Assembly (NCBI GenBank): GCA_013368515.1
Contig: JABWCI010000001.1
Coordinates: 84,535-148,534, forward strand
DNA from: Candidatus Altimarinota bacterium
Lineage (GTDB): Bacteria; Patescibacteriota; Gracilibacteria; BD1-5; UBA6164
Direction: 5' to 3'
DNA length: 64,000 nt
Below are positions 35,587-48,167 of the stretch, in pieces. The translations under genes and the position numbers were made by a program. Positions within the stretch are counted from its first letter, which is position 1. Each line of letters begins with the position of its first letter. A model generated the notes under the pieces. The model did not search any database and had not been told where the DNA came from. It saw only the letters and a program-made list of their open reading frames with translations.

Positions 35587-37707
35587 TTATTTACTTTTCA
35601 TCTCAGAAACACCATCCCAATCAGAATTTGGTGGATTATTTATATAATAATCAGACATTTCTAAATAAAATTTACTTGGATTATCTCATAAAGTAATTAA
35701 TTTTGAAAAAATATCTTTTGCTTCATCAAATTTTCTAAGATTATATAAACTAACAGCCTCTTCAAACTTAATTTTTATTTCATATAAACTATCAGATATT
35801 TGTCATTTAAAGCCTAATAATTCATAAATTTTTATAGGTTTATTTTTTCATTTTACTCTTATTTTATCCAAATATCTAAATTCAAAATCATTTCTTACTT
35901 CTTCATAAATATTTTCACTAACACATATATATGTACCATAAAATTTATTTACTCACTCTAAACGAGAAGCAAGATTTACACTATCTCATAAAGCTGTATA
36001 TTCCATTTTTCTTCAACTAGAACCTATATTTCAAACTATAGCTTCTCAAGAGTGTAATCAAATTCTAACTTTAATAGTTGAAAATCATCTTTTTCACCAT
36101 ATTTTATTTAATTCTAATAATTTCTCTTGTTGTTTTAAAGCTGAAAGACAAGAATAATACGATGAATTTTCATATGGTGTAAATGCTCACCAAAGAGCCA
36201 TTATAGCATCTCATTCATATTTATTTATAAATCAATTAGAATCCATAATAATATCTGACATAACTGATAAATACTCTCTTAGAAAAGAAACTAAATCTTC
36301 AGGTTCAAACTTCTCTGAAATAGTGGTAAATCATTCAATATCTGAAAAATATATTGATAATTTCTTTCTCTCACCATCAAGATTAATTTTTCAAGAGTTA
36401 GATAAAACTTCTTCTGCAATAGCCTTAGAAACATATTCTGATAAAGCTTTATTTAACTTTAATTTATTCTTATTTTCAACTAAATATTTAATGGTATTTG
36501 AAATTGTTAAAGACAATATCAAAGAAAAGAAAAGCTCAAAAAGATAATTTAAAAGATACGATGTAAATATAAGAATAAATATAGGAAAAATCACTAAAAA
36601 TATTGCTGTAATTGACAAGTTACTAAAAACTAATACATACCCTGAACGAGATAAATTAGAGTAAACTGAAAGTAAAATCAAAGTAAATATCAATAATAAT
36701 TCTAAATTATTATCTAAATATAATAAATAATTTTTTGTCATTATTGTATTTATTATATTTGCTAAAACATAAACTCAATACTCTGAACCATTTGGGGTAT
36801 TAAAAATATCTTTTAATCATTTAGCTGTTGCTCATATTAAAACAATTTTTCATTTAAATGCTGATGGATCAAAATTTCATTCATAGATATCTATAAATGA
36901 ATATGATGGAAATTTTGAGTACTTATTTTCACTAAAAGAAGGAAGTGGAACAAAATTTATTAATATATCCTTATGTCATGACAATAAAAAAGGAATCTTA
37001 TAATCAGGTCTTAAATAATAGAAATCATTGTCTTTATTTTCATAGCTAATAAAATCTTTATTATATATTTTAGAGTAGTAAGATTTTAATACAGATATAC
37101 TAAAGTGATTATACGTAAATAAATCTTTATTTATATCATATAGTTCCGCTGAAGGTCTAAAACTTGTTACTATATTTGATTTCAAATCTACATTTGGTTG
37201 ATAATATCAAAATGATAATGCTCAAGATAGAAATTTATCTAGTGGTTTCTCAATTATTTGCAAAGTTTCTCAACTTTCAAATTTTTTAGAAATTAAAGCT
37301 CATCATAAAACCACATTTCATGCATTTTTTATAGATTCTGAAAGAATATTGTCTCACTCTATATCAAGGTTATTATTATTTGCAAATATTATATCAAATG
37401 CAATTATACTTGCTCATGCAGAATTTAGATTTTCAATGATTGGTTTATATTCTCTCCTAGATATAGGAAATCAAAGTTTATCTAAAGATTTTTCATCAAA
37501 TGTTAAAACAACTATATCATCATTTATTAAATTATTTACTTTTGCACTATCAGATAAATATATATGATTTTTTTTATTTATAATATAAGACTTTAATTTT
37601 TCATTTATTATATAAAATGGTCATCTAAACAATAAAATCAAAAAGAATATAAATGATGATATAAATATAGTTAAAAAAATTCTATTTTGGAAGATTTTTG
37701 AATTCAA
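35587..37707 (-). CDS. CHASE2-domain class III adenylate/guanylate cyclase
   Basis: 706 residues. N-terminal helix, then an extracytoplasmic CHASE2 sensor (about 50-300; segments VVLTFDEKSLDKL and SIIAFDIIFAN are typical), two or three membrane helices (about 310-400), and a class III catalytic domain with FSDIEGFTTISEKF (metal-binding Asp), NKYEGDAIMALWG and RIGLHSGEAIVGNIG, then TALGDSVNLASRLEG. A C-terminal TPR-like tail follows. It makes cAMP (or cGMP) in response to an outside signal. No ATG is present at the N-terminus; TTG at 37707 is the best start, 10 nt after the FecR-like gene. CHASE2 cyclases next to FecR genes are a known arrangement. Confidence 0.85.
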
Positions 37708-37717
37708 AATTATATAG

Positions 37718-38914
37718 TTATTTAATAAAATTATTAATTTCTGTTTCTAAAGTATCTCTAATGGCACTATCAACTTCGTTAAATTTATTAAGTATATTAT
37801 CCTTATCTAGATTAAAATTCGAATTTATAGTTGATTTAAATGTATTTATATTACTTATAAAAGAGTCTTTTATATTGTCTCAAAGATTTATTTTATTTAT
37901 ATACAAAAATAAATCTTCTTTTACATCTAATAAAGTAGAATTAGAATTAATAAATATTAATATATTATTAAGAGAATCATAGCTTTTTGTATTAATTGAA
38001 TCTTTAAGATCAAAAACGAAACTTTCCATTAATAATTTTTGATTTCATAATGTAGAAACAGAAAACAATTTTTCTTTTAATTTTAATTTTAAATCAAATA
38101 ATTCTTTATCATCACTAGACTTTATAAAATTTATATCTTGATAATAAGAGATAATTTCAGAATAATACAATTCCTTTTCTTTTAAAGATAATTTATCTAT
38201 TTCAGATGAGCTAATAGAAATTAAATTATTTATTTTTGATTCTAGTTCTTTTTTAAGTTTATCTATATACTCTCTATCAAATCTCCTATTTAGTTCATCA
38301 AAAGCTGAATCTCTAATATTTCTGATAAATTCATCTAATTGAATAAAAGAAAACGTACTAATTTTTAAAGGCTTTTTTTCTTCAATAGTTATAACTTCTC
38401 AAGATGAATCTTTATAATCCACTTTATGGTCAACTACATATAAATAATCGTTATCTATATCCACATTAAAAGTTGTTCATCTAACAGCAGCTTCTCTATC
38501 CATAAAAGACTGTTTAAAATATGAATCCTCTCATATATAGCTTATTACATTTGACCATGATTTTCATTTAAATAACTCAAATGATATATTTAACTTGTCT
38601 TTATTATTAGAAACATAAAGCTCATTAACTTTTAAAGATGAATTTCATCATAGTCTTGTAACACTTCAGTCTCACCACTCAATAATAGCCATTGAATTAT
38701 CTCAGACTGTTTTAACTAAATCATTTATATTAAGTTTATTCTTATCATTTTTAACTAAAAAAATATCATTTATGTATCATTCTCAATTAATTAATTCTAC
38801 ATAACTATTTCTATCAACACTTTTTTTGAATAAAGATATATAAACTGAAAATCAAATTATAAAAACAATTAAAATCAATATAAAATATAAAAATTTATTT
38901 TCTATTTTTTTCAT
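37718..38914 (-). CDS. FecR-like domain membrane protein
   Basis: 398 residues: N-terminal membrane helix (about 7-28), then a FecR-type beta domain (about 40-165). The latter has GDNSMAIIEGGDGSVTRLGGNSSLKV and later MDREAAVRGTTFNVDI, the VRGT-F-V strand typical of PF04773. The C-terminal 230 residues are coiled-coil rich. In many bacteria such proteins sit beside CHASE2 cyclases or kinases and may sense the envelope; here the cyclase follows by 10 nt. Function beyond this pairing is inference. Confidence 0.72.
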
Positions 38915-38979
38915 TATAAGTATTATAAGAGAGTAAACATAAATATATATTACAGAAAAATTTTTAAAACTCAAAAAAT

Positions 38980-39393
38980 ATGAAAAAACAATACATTTTT
39001 CTTATTATGATAATAATAACTATATACATTATTTTCCTAATTTGAAAGTTTAAATATAATGAATATCAAATTAATTCACATATTGAATATATAGTATCTC
39101 TAAATAACGAGATAGAAAAAAAAATAAAATCAACGAATGAATTAATAGAGTATAAAACTTCAACTGCTTACAAAAACAAAGTATTGAAGGAGCAACAATG
39201 ATTTAAAAATAAAGCTGAGAATGTAATATACTTAACAACTGAAGAAAAATATAATAAATTTACAAAAGAAATAAGCGAATTTAAAGAGGATGTTGAAAAA
39301 AATGAGAAAAGTAGTGATGAAGATAATGTGGAAGAAATGACTATATATGAGAAATGGATTTATTTTTTATTTAAAAAAACATCAGATTTATAA
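38980..39393 (+). CDS. FtsB/DivIC-like septum formation protein
   Basis: 137 residues: short cytoplasmic start, one membrane helix (about 5-21), a coiled coil (about 35-65), then TAYKNKVLKEQQGFKNKAENVIYL. The last element matches the pattern YxxxxARexLGlvkpgEivy of DivIC/FtsB, small bitopic proteins of the divisome that bind FtsL and FtsQ. The charged C-terminal tail to TSDL is unusual. It is convergent with the TrbC-like gene and shares a terminator. Confidence 0.6.
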
Positions 39394-39417
39394 AAAGAGA
39401 GCAAATGCTCTCTTTTT
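39392..39417. terminator. bidirectional terminator
   Basis: AAAAAGAGAGCA-AA-TGCTCTCTTTTT; overlaps the stops of the DivIC-like gene and the TrbC-like gene. Confidence 0.85.
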
Positions 39418-39841
39418 ATAAATCTGAAAAATCAGAAGGAAGTTCATCAATAGTATTTATATTAATAGTTGATGAAGTTGATGTTCAAAATAATTTATTT
39501 CATATTTCTTCAATTTTTTCGAAAATTCTTTTAGGTTCAGCGTATTTTTCTACATCAAGTCATAGTAATCTACCTAGAACTGGAAATATAAAAATAGTAA
39601 ATACAGTAACTATTATACCTATAACAGCATATCTAATAGTATTAATTGCTGGCTTAATCTTTTCATCTTTTCCTCCAGACAATATTAAAAGTAGACCTCA
39701 CCATAAAATAAATAAAATTGAAAATATTCAAGCAAATAAAACAAAAATTGATATAGTTAATAATACAAAATCTCAAAATTCCATATTATCTCAAAATAGT
39801 CATACTCATGTTTCAATAGCATATGCAGTCTCAATTACCAT
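39416..39841 (-). CDS. VirB2/TrbC-like two-helix membrane protein
   Basis: 141 residues. Two membrane helices (about 27-50 and 66-85) are joined by LSGGKDEKIKPAINTIRY, the same design as the pilin-like protein at 34.9 kb. The N-terminus is soluble (VIETAYAIETGVG...) and lacks a clear signal peptide; the tail is Asp/Ser/Thr-rich. It lies 16 nt downstream of khpA on the ribosomal strand rather than in the secretion block. It is likely a pilin-like membrane protein; its partner system is unknown. Confidence 0.55.
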
Positions 39842-39857
39842 AAAATTATGTTAAAAA

Positions 39858-40094
39858 TTAATCTAAAACTTTTAAATTTATTCTTTTATTTGTTTTAACT
39901 CAATACAATCTAAGCAATGATCTAATTGAATTAATGTTATTTCAAGCTTTTCAAATAATACTTCACATATCTTCTTTGTCAACAGATAATGTTAAAAGAG
40001 TACCTAGTTCATCTTCAACTTTATCAATTTTTATAGCTGTTTTATTAGAAACTATATTTTCAACTATAAAATGTAAAAAATTTACTTCATTCAT
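39858..40094 (-). CDS. khpA: KhpA-type KH-domain RNA-binding protein
   Basis: 78 residues with a single KH fold; the GxxG-type loop is in MGSIIGKAGNNINSIRSLLRL, followed by a last strand INLKVLD. KhpA partners with KhpB in binding small RNAs and mRNAs in Gram-positive bacteria. It follows rpsP directly, the usual arrangement. No khpB is seen in the window. Confidence 0.82.
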
Positions 40095-40151
40095 AAATTA
40101 TTAATCTAAAAAAATAATATCCTTCAATTAAATTATATTGAAGGATTTTAA

Positions 40152-40391
40152 TTATAAAGAAACATTATTAGTTTTCATTAATTTTTCAACTCTTGGTGAG
40201 AATTGAACTCCATGAGAAACATAAGTTTTTACTTTATCTAAATCTTTGATTTTAAATTCTTTAGATATTGGATTATAAAATCCTAAAATTTCTTTGTAAC
40301 CATGCTTAGCAGCAGCAGTATGTTCAGTTAATACAACTCTAAAGAAAGGCATATTTCTTTTTCAAGCTCTAGATAATCTTATTTTTAACAT
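40152..40391 (-). CDS. rpsP: 30S ribosomal protein bS16
   Basis: 79 residues starting MLKIRLSRAGKRNMPFFRVV, the S16 signature, with EILGFYNPISKEF and YVSHGVQFSPRVEKLM. The start is at 40391; a later Met gives a truncated product only because the Gly of SRAG is TGA. S16 binds 16S rRNA and is needed early in 30S assembly. A 150-nt leader upstream (40392-40542) can form small stems but no known RNA motif is identified. Confidence 0.94.
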
Positions 40392-40542
40392 AAATCAATG
40401 TATAAATTATAAATTAGTATAACTTCCAGTAACCAATCGTACTCACTCTTGGACTGTCACTTAAATTGAGAGTTTAAAACCAAAAAGTATTTTTTAGCTC
40501 AATAACTATCAACTTAAAATAAGTTAAATTTTGTTTTAAGTA

Positions 40543-40627
40543 TGGTGCCCAGGGCGGGAATCGAACCCGCACTACCGAGGTAACAGGATTTTAAGTCCTG
40601 CGTGTCTACCTATTCCACCACCTGGGC
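40543..40627 (-). tRNA. tRNA-Leu(UAA)
   Basis: Minus-strand class II tRNA with acceptor GCCCAGG / CCTGGGC, anticodon loop CTTAAAA, a variable arm and encoded CCA. It reads UUA, by far the commonest Leu codon here. Confidence 0.94.
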
Positions 40628-40653
40628 AAAATCTTCGCAAAGCGAAGAGTAAA

Positions 40654-40851
40654 CTATATTAATCAGTTTTTTCTTAAAGTTTTAAGCCCTTTAGCTGAAA
40701 CTCTAATTTTGTATACTAATCCTGTTTCAGGATCTTTAATGTTTTTATAAAAAAGATTTGGGTAAAATTTTCTTTTTGTAGCTCTCATAGAATGAGATCT
40801 ATTATTACCAGTTGCAGTTCTTTTTCATGTAACTTCACAAATTCTTGACAT
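40654..40851 (-). CDS. rpmB: 50S ribosomal protein bL28
   Basis: 65 residues starting MSRICEVTGKRTATGNNRSHSM, then KRKFYPNL and IRVSAKGLKTLRK, typical of L28. The stop is TAG. One cysteine remains of the zinc ribbon found in some L28 proteins. It is downstream of rpsJ by 24 nt. A small hairpin CTTCGCAAAGCGAAG lies between its stop and tRNA-Leu. Confidence 0.92.
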
Positions 40852-40875
40852 GGTATTATTCTTATTAAGTAATTA

Positions 40876-41193
40876 TTATGCTTTTATTTCAATTCAAACT
40901 CCATTTGGAATATTTAAACTTTGTAACATTTCCATTGTTTGAGAAGAAGGTTCTAAAATATCAATTAATCTTTTATGTCTTCTTATTTCAAATTGTTCTC
41001 TAGCATCTTTGTTAACAAATGTTGATCTGTTTACAGTAATTTTTTCAATTTTTGTAGGTAGAGGAATTGGTCCTACTACTTTAGCACCAGAATCATTAGC
41101 AATACTAACTATTTTTTTAACAGCTTCATCTAATAATTTATGTTCAAATGCTTTAACACTAATTCTAATTTTATTTGTAGCTTTTTTTGCCAT
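40876..41193 (-). CDS. rpsJ: 30S ribosomal protein uS10
   Basis: 105 residues with IRISVKAFEHKLLDEAVKKI, GPIPLPTKIEKITVNRSTFV and RRHKRLIDILEPS, all S10 hallmarks. The real C-terminus lies six codons past a TGA glycine (GVGIEIKA). S10 is also NusE, part of antitermination. Here it follows tuf, as in the str/S10 region of many genomes, but the rest of the S10 operon is absent. Confidence 0.94.
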
Positions 41194-41241
41194 ATTTTTT
41201 AATAATAATTAATAAACTTTTTTTAATGTATTTCTAATTTC

Positions 41242-41273
41242 CCAACACTATTGCTAAGCAATAATGTTGGATT
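41242..41273 (-). promoter_or_regulatory. intergenic hairpin between tuf and rpsJ
   Basis: CCAACA-TTATTGCTTAGCAATAG-TGTTGG on the minus strand forms a strong stem but lacks a T-run, so it is more likely an mRNA processing or stability element than a terminator. Confidence 0.45.
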
Positions 41274-41289
41274 TATCAGATTACATTAA

Positions 41290-42486
<1,197 letters not shown>

Positions 42487-42569
42487 AATGTTTTTAATAA
42501 TATAATAAAATAATTTTGTATTAAAACTTTAATAATTTATTTGGTAAAATCAAATTTAATATTTGAATT

Positions 42570-42656
42570 CTATCTTTTATTTTTTTTAACTTTTTTTTCT
42601 ATAATTGTCAAAGCTCTTCTTAATTTTCTGTGAGCGTATCAAGTTAATCTAGGCAT
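42570..42656 (-). CDS. 28-residue basic protein, possible small ribosomal protein
   Basis: MPRLTGYAHRKLRRALTIIE followed by KKVKKNKR and a TAG stop; 11 of 28 residues are Lys or Arg. It begins 1 nt after the stop of the 68-residue gene and is upstream of tuf, a highly expressed context. Size and charge recall tiny ribosomal proteins, but I do not recognise the family. Too short for most gene callers. Confidence 0.4.
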
Positions 42657-42657
42657 A

Positions 42658-42864
42658 TTATATTTTGTTAAGATTTATTTGGTATTTATTCAATTTAGCT
42701 GTAACAATCTTAACAGCGCTTAATAACCATTTAGTTTCACCTTCAAATTCGATTCTAGTTTGCAGTTTTTTATAGTGAGCTACAGCGCTTCCTACTTTAC
42801 CTCAAGCTTTAGGTCATTTTTTGTTAACTGCATAATTTAATCTTCTAGGTCTTTTATATGTCAT
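42658..42864 (-). CDS. 68-residue basic protein of unknown function
   Basis: The frame starts MTYKRPRRLNYAVNKKGPKA and is Lys/Arg-rich at the N-terminus, with a helix-forming second half (TKWLLSAVKIVTAKLNKYQ). Two TGA glycines lie in the basic part. It heads a short run with the 28-residue protein and tuf and resembles a ribosome-associated protein in charge, without a recognised family. A 29-codon frame (42943 to 42854) overlapping its start may be a leader peptide, weakly supported. Confidence 0.5.
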
Positions 42865-43092
42865 ATATTGTATATAAAGAAATAAGTAAATTAGCACCGA
42901 AAACGAATAGCCTTAGGCAATTCGTAAGCTTAATTGTAGTCATTTTTAAATAATGGAGCTTGTATATTTTAATCAAAATGATAAAACATTGACTATGCAA
43001 AAAATCTCCTTTCGACCCACAAAATTAAATTTGATTAAGTCTATTAGCAGATTTTTTACTATTATTTATTACTTTCACTACTTTTTAGAATA

Positions 43093-43169
43093 TGGTGGAG
43101 CCTAAGGGAGTCGAACCCTTGACCTCCTGCGTGCAAGGCAGGCGCTCTAGCCAACTGAGCTAAGACCCC
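43093..43169 (-). tRNA. tRNA-Ala(UGC)
   Basis: Minus-strand cloverleaf with acceptor GGGGTCT / AGGCTCC, anticodon loop CTTGCAC and encoded CCA. The 228-nt gap to the next gene (42865-43092) has one hairpin, CGAATAGCCTTAGGCAATTCG (about 42904-42925), and nothing else that I can identify. Confidence 0.95.
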
Positions 43170-43272
43170 ATAATCATTAAGTAATTTTTTAAGCATACAA
43201 TTATTATCAATACAGAGACAAAATATTTTGTTTTAAACTCTCTATTTGTTAAGCAACATTGTGCTACATTAA

Positions 43273-43349
43273 TGGCGGTCCCGACGGGATTCGAACCCGC
43301 GACCTCTGCAGTGACAGTGCAGCGCTCTAACCAGCTGAGCTACGGAACC
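43273..43349 (-). tRNA. tRNA-Asp(GUC)
   Basis: Minus-strand cloverleaf GGTTCCG / CGGGACC with anticodon loop CTGTCAC and encoded CCA; 103 nt upstream of tRNA-Ala. Confidence 0.95.
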
Positions 43350-43410
43350 ATTTAACTAATGCTCGTGGATTATATAAAAAAAAATTATTATTGCAAATTT
43401 TTTTTATAAA

Positions 43411-43460
43411 AAAACACAAAAATGTCATAATTTATGAATTTAATGCCATTTTTGTGTTAT
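43411..43460 (-). terminator. long hairpin, ftsX terminator
   Basis: Arms AACACAAAAATG / CATTTTTGTGTT enclose a second pair TCATAA / TTATGA. It lies directly downstream of ftsX on the minus strand and just before the tRNA-Asp promoter area. Confidence 0.7.
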
Positions 43461-43478
43461 AATTTTTTTGAACAACAA

Positions 43479-44360
43479 TTATCTTAAATATTTTTTTGAT
43501 GAAAAATATCAACTAAATCATCAAACAATCATAAACATTACTAATTCGACAAATAATATAAAGTTTGGGAATGAAAAAGTATATATATGTCAAAATACCA
43601 AATTTAAATTATTAAGTAATATAGAAAATAAAACTAAATTAAATACAAATGCTAAAAATGAATATATCATTCACTGAAGAACAAATGGTCAATAAATAAA
43701 AACATTTGATCATCAAACTAGCTTAGTTATATATATTTCATCTCTATAATAATAAATAAAATTTCAAATTATACTATATGTTATTATTGCAATTGAACCT
43801 ACAAATATAAATATAATTACTGTTAAACCGAACTTTAATATTTCAAGAACAGAAGTTACATCTTCAATTTTTTTATATTGAGTGGTATAATTTGCAAAAT
43901 AATCATCTCACTTATCACTATTTACTAAAAGATATAATCTAGACTCTACTAAATTATTGATTTTTTTATATTCACTTATTCATATATTTGATAAAACTAT
44001 AGTATCTGGTAAAGGATTACTTCTTTCTAAAATTTTAACAAGGTCAGGCTCTTTTAATCTAATATCATTTAATATATCTTCTTTTGTTTTATATACAACT
44101 TCTACATCCTGATTCTGATTTTTTATATCGTCTATAAAATCAGTTATTTCTAAGGATGTTTTAGTATAATTTTCATTTACATATAAAGATATAGTTAATT
44201 TTGAGTTAATTGAATCAATAAGCTTATAACTTACATCTTCTAGTAAAACCAATATGTTTATAAAAAACATAAGTAAAGTCAAAACTAAAATTGAAGAAAT
44301 ACTCAAAAATTTATTTCTTAAGGAGTTTTTTACTCAGTATTTAAAAATACGAAAAAGCAT
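43479..44360 (-). CDS. ftsX: FtsX, cell-division ABC-type permease
   Basis: 293 residues with the FtsX topology: cytoplasmic start MLFRIFKYGVKNSLRNKFLS, helix 1 (about 19-38), an extracytoplasmic domain with SISLYVNENY-like strand and KTKEDIL, then three helices in the C-terminal half. The segments DEIYITKLVGGSNVFIYGPFVLQG are the typical FtsX signature. With FtsE it controls septal peptidoglycan hydrolases. FtsE is not adjacent, which is unusual; it must be elsewhere or absent. Confidence 0.85.
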
Positions 44361-44540
44361 AAATTATTTGCAACAAAATAAGTAATTTATAAAAGAATAT
44401 ACAATTAGATATTTTTTGCAAAATTTTTAATTATTTTATGACATTTATTTAAAAATCAAAATATGTCAAGTCTTATTTCTTGCTCCTATAGTTATAAATA
44501 TGATAAAATAATAAGGAATTTATAAAATAATATAATATAT

Positions 44541-47500
44541 ATGGTTACTGGGACAGAAAAATTAAGTAACAATTGAGCTGAAACAACAAAAAAAATTAGC
44601 ACTGAAGAACAACTTAAAAAGCTAAAAGAAGAAATTGAAGGTTGAAAATTTAATTTTGAAATTATAAAATGAGCACTTGATAATTTGCCTGAATGAGATA
44701 ATAAGGCATTTGTTTTGGGGGCTATTTTTTCTTGATTAAACAAATTATGAATATCTATAGAAAGAATAAATAATGGCAAAATAACTCTAAGATTATGAAA
44801 ACAAAATATTAAATGAAACCCAAATATAGCAAGTTATGAAGAAGCTGTAAGATACGAAACTATTTTAAATAGTAATTTTAAATCTTGAAAAATTAGTCAT
44901 AGTGATATAGTAAAGGCACAAATGTACAGAACATGAACTATAGATGATTATATTGAGGAAGTATGAGTTGAAGATACTTCTACTTGATCTTATATTGAAA
45001 GATTATTAAATAAACACAATATAAAAGTTTTAGATTGAAATATATCAAATATAACTGAGTTTAAAAGTGAAGAAGAATATAATCACTTGATAAATACAAT
45101 TAAGGTAATGGTAAAAGATTCTCAAGCTGATAGAGAATTTTTAGTAAACTATTTTGAATATATAAAAATAAATAACAAAAAACCTTTAGATGAATGAGAA
45201 ATAAAAAATTATAAAAGAACTTCTGATAAAATCGAAAATGGAATATTAAATGAACTTGAAAGCCTAACTCCTGAACAAAAATGGTCATTATGAATTTGAT
45301 CAAAAGAAGAAGCAAAAGAAGCAGCTGCAAAATTTAAAAATAATCCAATTGATGCAGTATTAGACACATTTAACAATTGAGGTGGAGCTCTTTGACTAGT
45401 ATTAGGTATAATTTGAGCAATATTTTTTGGTAAAAATTGAGCTCTTGGGTGATTTTTAGCAGGTATGTGAATAGTTTGAGGATCTGCATTTGCTTGAGAA
45501 TTAGGTAAATTAGCAGATAAAAAATGAAATTGAGATAAAAATCAAGACTCTTGAAATTCTCAAGAAGGTAAAGAAGATGAAAAAAATAATAAATCTGGTT
45601 TAGAAAAAGAATATATATCAATATTGAATCTACCTAACTGATCTGACTTAAAAAAAGACGAGCTTGAGAAAATATATTCTGATTTATTTAGAAACTCAAA
45701 TTTTATAGAAAAAAATGACTCTTCTATACTTGATATATTCAAAACAGAGAAGGATTTTGAAAAAATAAAAGAGATATTTAAAAATTTTTGAATAGATTTA
45801 AATAATGAAAATAAAAAATACTATGAATATATTTTTAATAGCATAAAAGAAAAAAGAGTTTCTAGTATATGATCTCCTCTAAATTGAGAAACTTTAAAAT
45901 CATATCTTGAAAGAAATAAAAAAGAAGATGAAAAAAAAGAAGATGAAGTTAAAAATGAAACATTAAGCGATAAAGAAAAAAACGACTTAATAAAATATTT
46001 TAAAATTGATAGTAATAAAGTTAAAACATTAATAGAAGATTTAAATTGACTTTGATTAAATCTATTTCAATTACTTAAATGATATAAAGATTTTATTAAC
46101 AGTAAACTATGATGACTTGATAGTAAATATAAAGCAAAAATAATTGAATCAATTGGGAAAAAAGTTTCATTGATATGAGAAGAAATAAAAAATGTTAAAG
46201 AAGATAACTTTTTAAAAAATGATTTTGAAAACAATAGATGGATAATAAATGATAGAATAAAATCTATATTTGAAGAAATAAATAACAGAGTTATACCTAG
46301 TGCATATTTTTTAACAAAATATGATGAAAATAAAAAATATACTAAAGACCAAAAAGAAAAAATAAATAGAATTAAAGAAATGTTTGATTCTGAAATAACT
46401 GAAAGTTGAGAATTTGATAAAAAATTCTGGTCTAGTGCTTGAAAATTTGAAGTATGGGATTCTACAAAAAATAATTGGGAAGTTTTTGATATAAGTGATG
46501 AAAAAGACTTAGAATTCATGAAATCTATATGATTTATCCAAGATAGTCTTTTAGATATAGATTTATTAAGTGAGGAAGATAAAGAAATAGAAAATGATGC
46601 AATGCTTGCTTATTTAATAGCTACATGAATACAAATTATACCATATGCTTGAGCAGTAGTAAGTGTTCCTGCGATGGTTTGAGATGTAGTATGAGATGAA
46701 GATGGTACAATAAAAATTCTTAAAACTTTATGAATAGTTCCAGAAGAATATAGAATGGATAAAAACTGGTGGGATCATATATTGTGATGAGTTTGATTAG
46801 CTGCTACTATTTTTTGAGTACAATGAGCTGTAAAATGAGTTAAATTAACAGAAAAATTCCCTAAATTAGCAAAAATAAAATTTGATAAATTTGAAGATAT
46901 GCTTCAATGAATTTCAAATAAATTATGAATGTCAAAAGAACATACAAATTTTATAAGCAGTAAACTTAAAAATTTATTATGAGTTTGAGAAGATATTAAT
47001 AAATGAATTCAAAAATTTATACCTGAAAACTATTGATTAAATGATGCTGAAAAAGCAGTTTTAAATAGTTGGTGAAGAATAGAAAAGAAAATTAATATTC
47101 AATGAGAAGAAATTGTTTTTTATTTAAAAAAATGAAAAAAATGAGAAATTGAGGTTTCAAAATTGAAAAAACAAGATTGAACAATTTTAGAGTGAAAAAA
47201 TTTAACAGACTTCATTAATCCTACAACTTCTATAAAACCTAAGGAAATAAAAGTATTTAAAAATTTTGCAAAAGAAAAGATACTTACTATTTCTCCTTGA
47301 GAAACTAAAACAATTTGATGAGTAGAAGTAAAAAATGTAAATAGAACTTCTATAATTTGAAAATATGAATATGAATATAAATATGTTTGAGAAAATTGAT
47401 CTGAAATAGTTAGAAGATGATGAATAAGTGATGTATTAAAAGTAGTAAAACCAGAAGAATTAAAGAAAGAACTTAGTCAAACATGAAATTTTGAATGAAT

Positions 47501-48083
47501 TATTAAATCTGCTAATTTAAATAAAGCTAAAGATGTTCAAAATCATAGAGTAATTATAGAAAACTGAGAACTAGTAATTACGAACAAAAGTAAAGTTAAA
47601 TTAACATGAGAACAATATGATGAGTTTATTTCAAATAACTTACACGAAATACTTAAGAAATTTTGAGTAAACATAGATTCTAAAGTATCTAATCCAAGGA
47701 TAGATAAAATAAAAGAAATAAGCGATAAAATAGCAAGCTTCAGTGATAAATCTAAGAAAATACTTCCTGAAAAATGGAAAAAAATAAATTGGATACTTAA
47801 AGAATTAACTCAGCCTTGAAGAACAATTGCACAATTAATTGATACTATTGCTAATTCAACAAATAAAAAATCAGATATAGCAAAAATACTTATTTTATGA
47901 GATAGAAGTGAATCTTATAAAAAATTATGAAATTATGCTAGATTGTGAATAAATGCATGATTAGCTTGATCATTAGTAATATTTGATGAAGATACAAATG
48001 TATGAGACTTAGCTGAGTTATTAAGCTATAACTCTTTATGATTAATATGGTGATGAGTAACAGATTCAACAATTGAAGATTAA
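44541..48083 (+). CDS. 1180-residue protein of unknown function
   Basis: A single long code-25 frame. The first 270 residues are helical and charged. Two hydrophobic Gly-rich segments (about 285-330) resemble a membrane-inserting hairpin, then a Glu/Lys/Asn-rich region follows. A second hydrophobic section (about 690-775) has LIATGIQIIPYAGAVVSVPA and GGVGLAATIFGVQGAVKG. The rest is mostly strands and helices, ending with a weakly hydrophobic Gly-rich stretch and SLGLIGGGVTDSTIED. There is no signal peptide and no motif I know. Glycine is overwhelmingly TGA. It is followed by a terminator and two further unknown large genes. Could be a surface, toxin-like or pore-related protein; only a search could tell. 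Confidence 0.6.
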
Positions 48084-48109
48084 AAAAGACCAAAAAAGGT
48101 CTTTTTTTG
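48082..48109 (+). terminator. terminator after the 1180-residue gene
   Basis: Stem AAAAAAGACC / GGTCTTTTTT with a 6-nt A loop. Confidence 0.85.
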
Positions 48110-48167
48110 TTTTATAAAACAAAATATGTTAAAATAATATAGAATTTAATAAATAAAATGTATTTTT

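Noticed and set aside
39405..39854. 149-codon plus-strand ORF
   Set aside because: It is the mirror frame of the TrbC-like gene on the minus strand, whose helix pattern and loop are recognisable in the minus reading only.
45100..46519. Several minus-strand ORFs of 60-150 codons
   Set aside because: They are antisense to the 1180-residue frame, hydrophobic or Ser/Phe-rich shadows produced by A-rich sense sequence.
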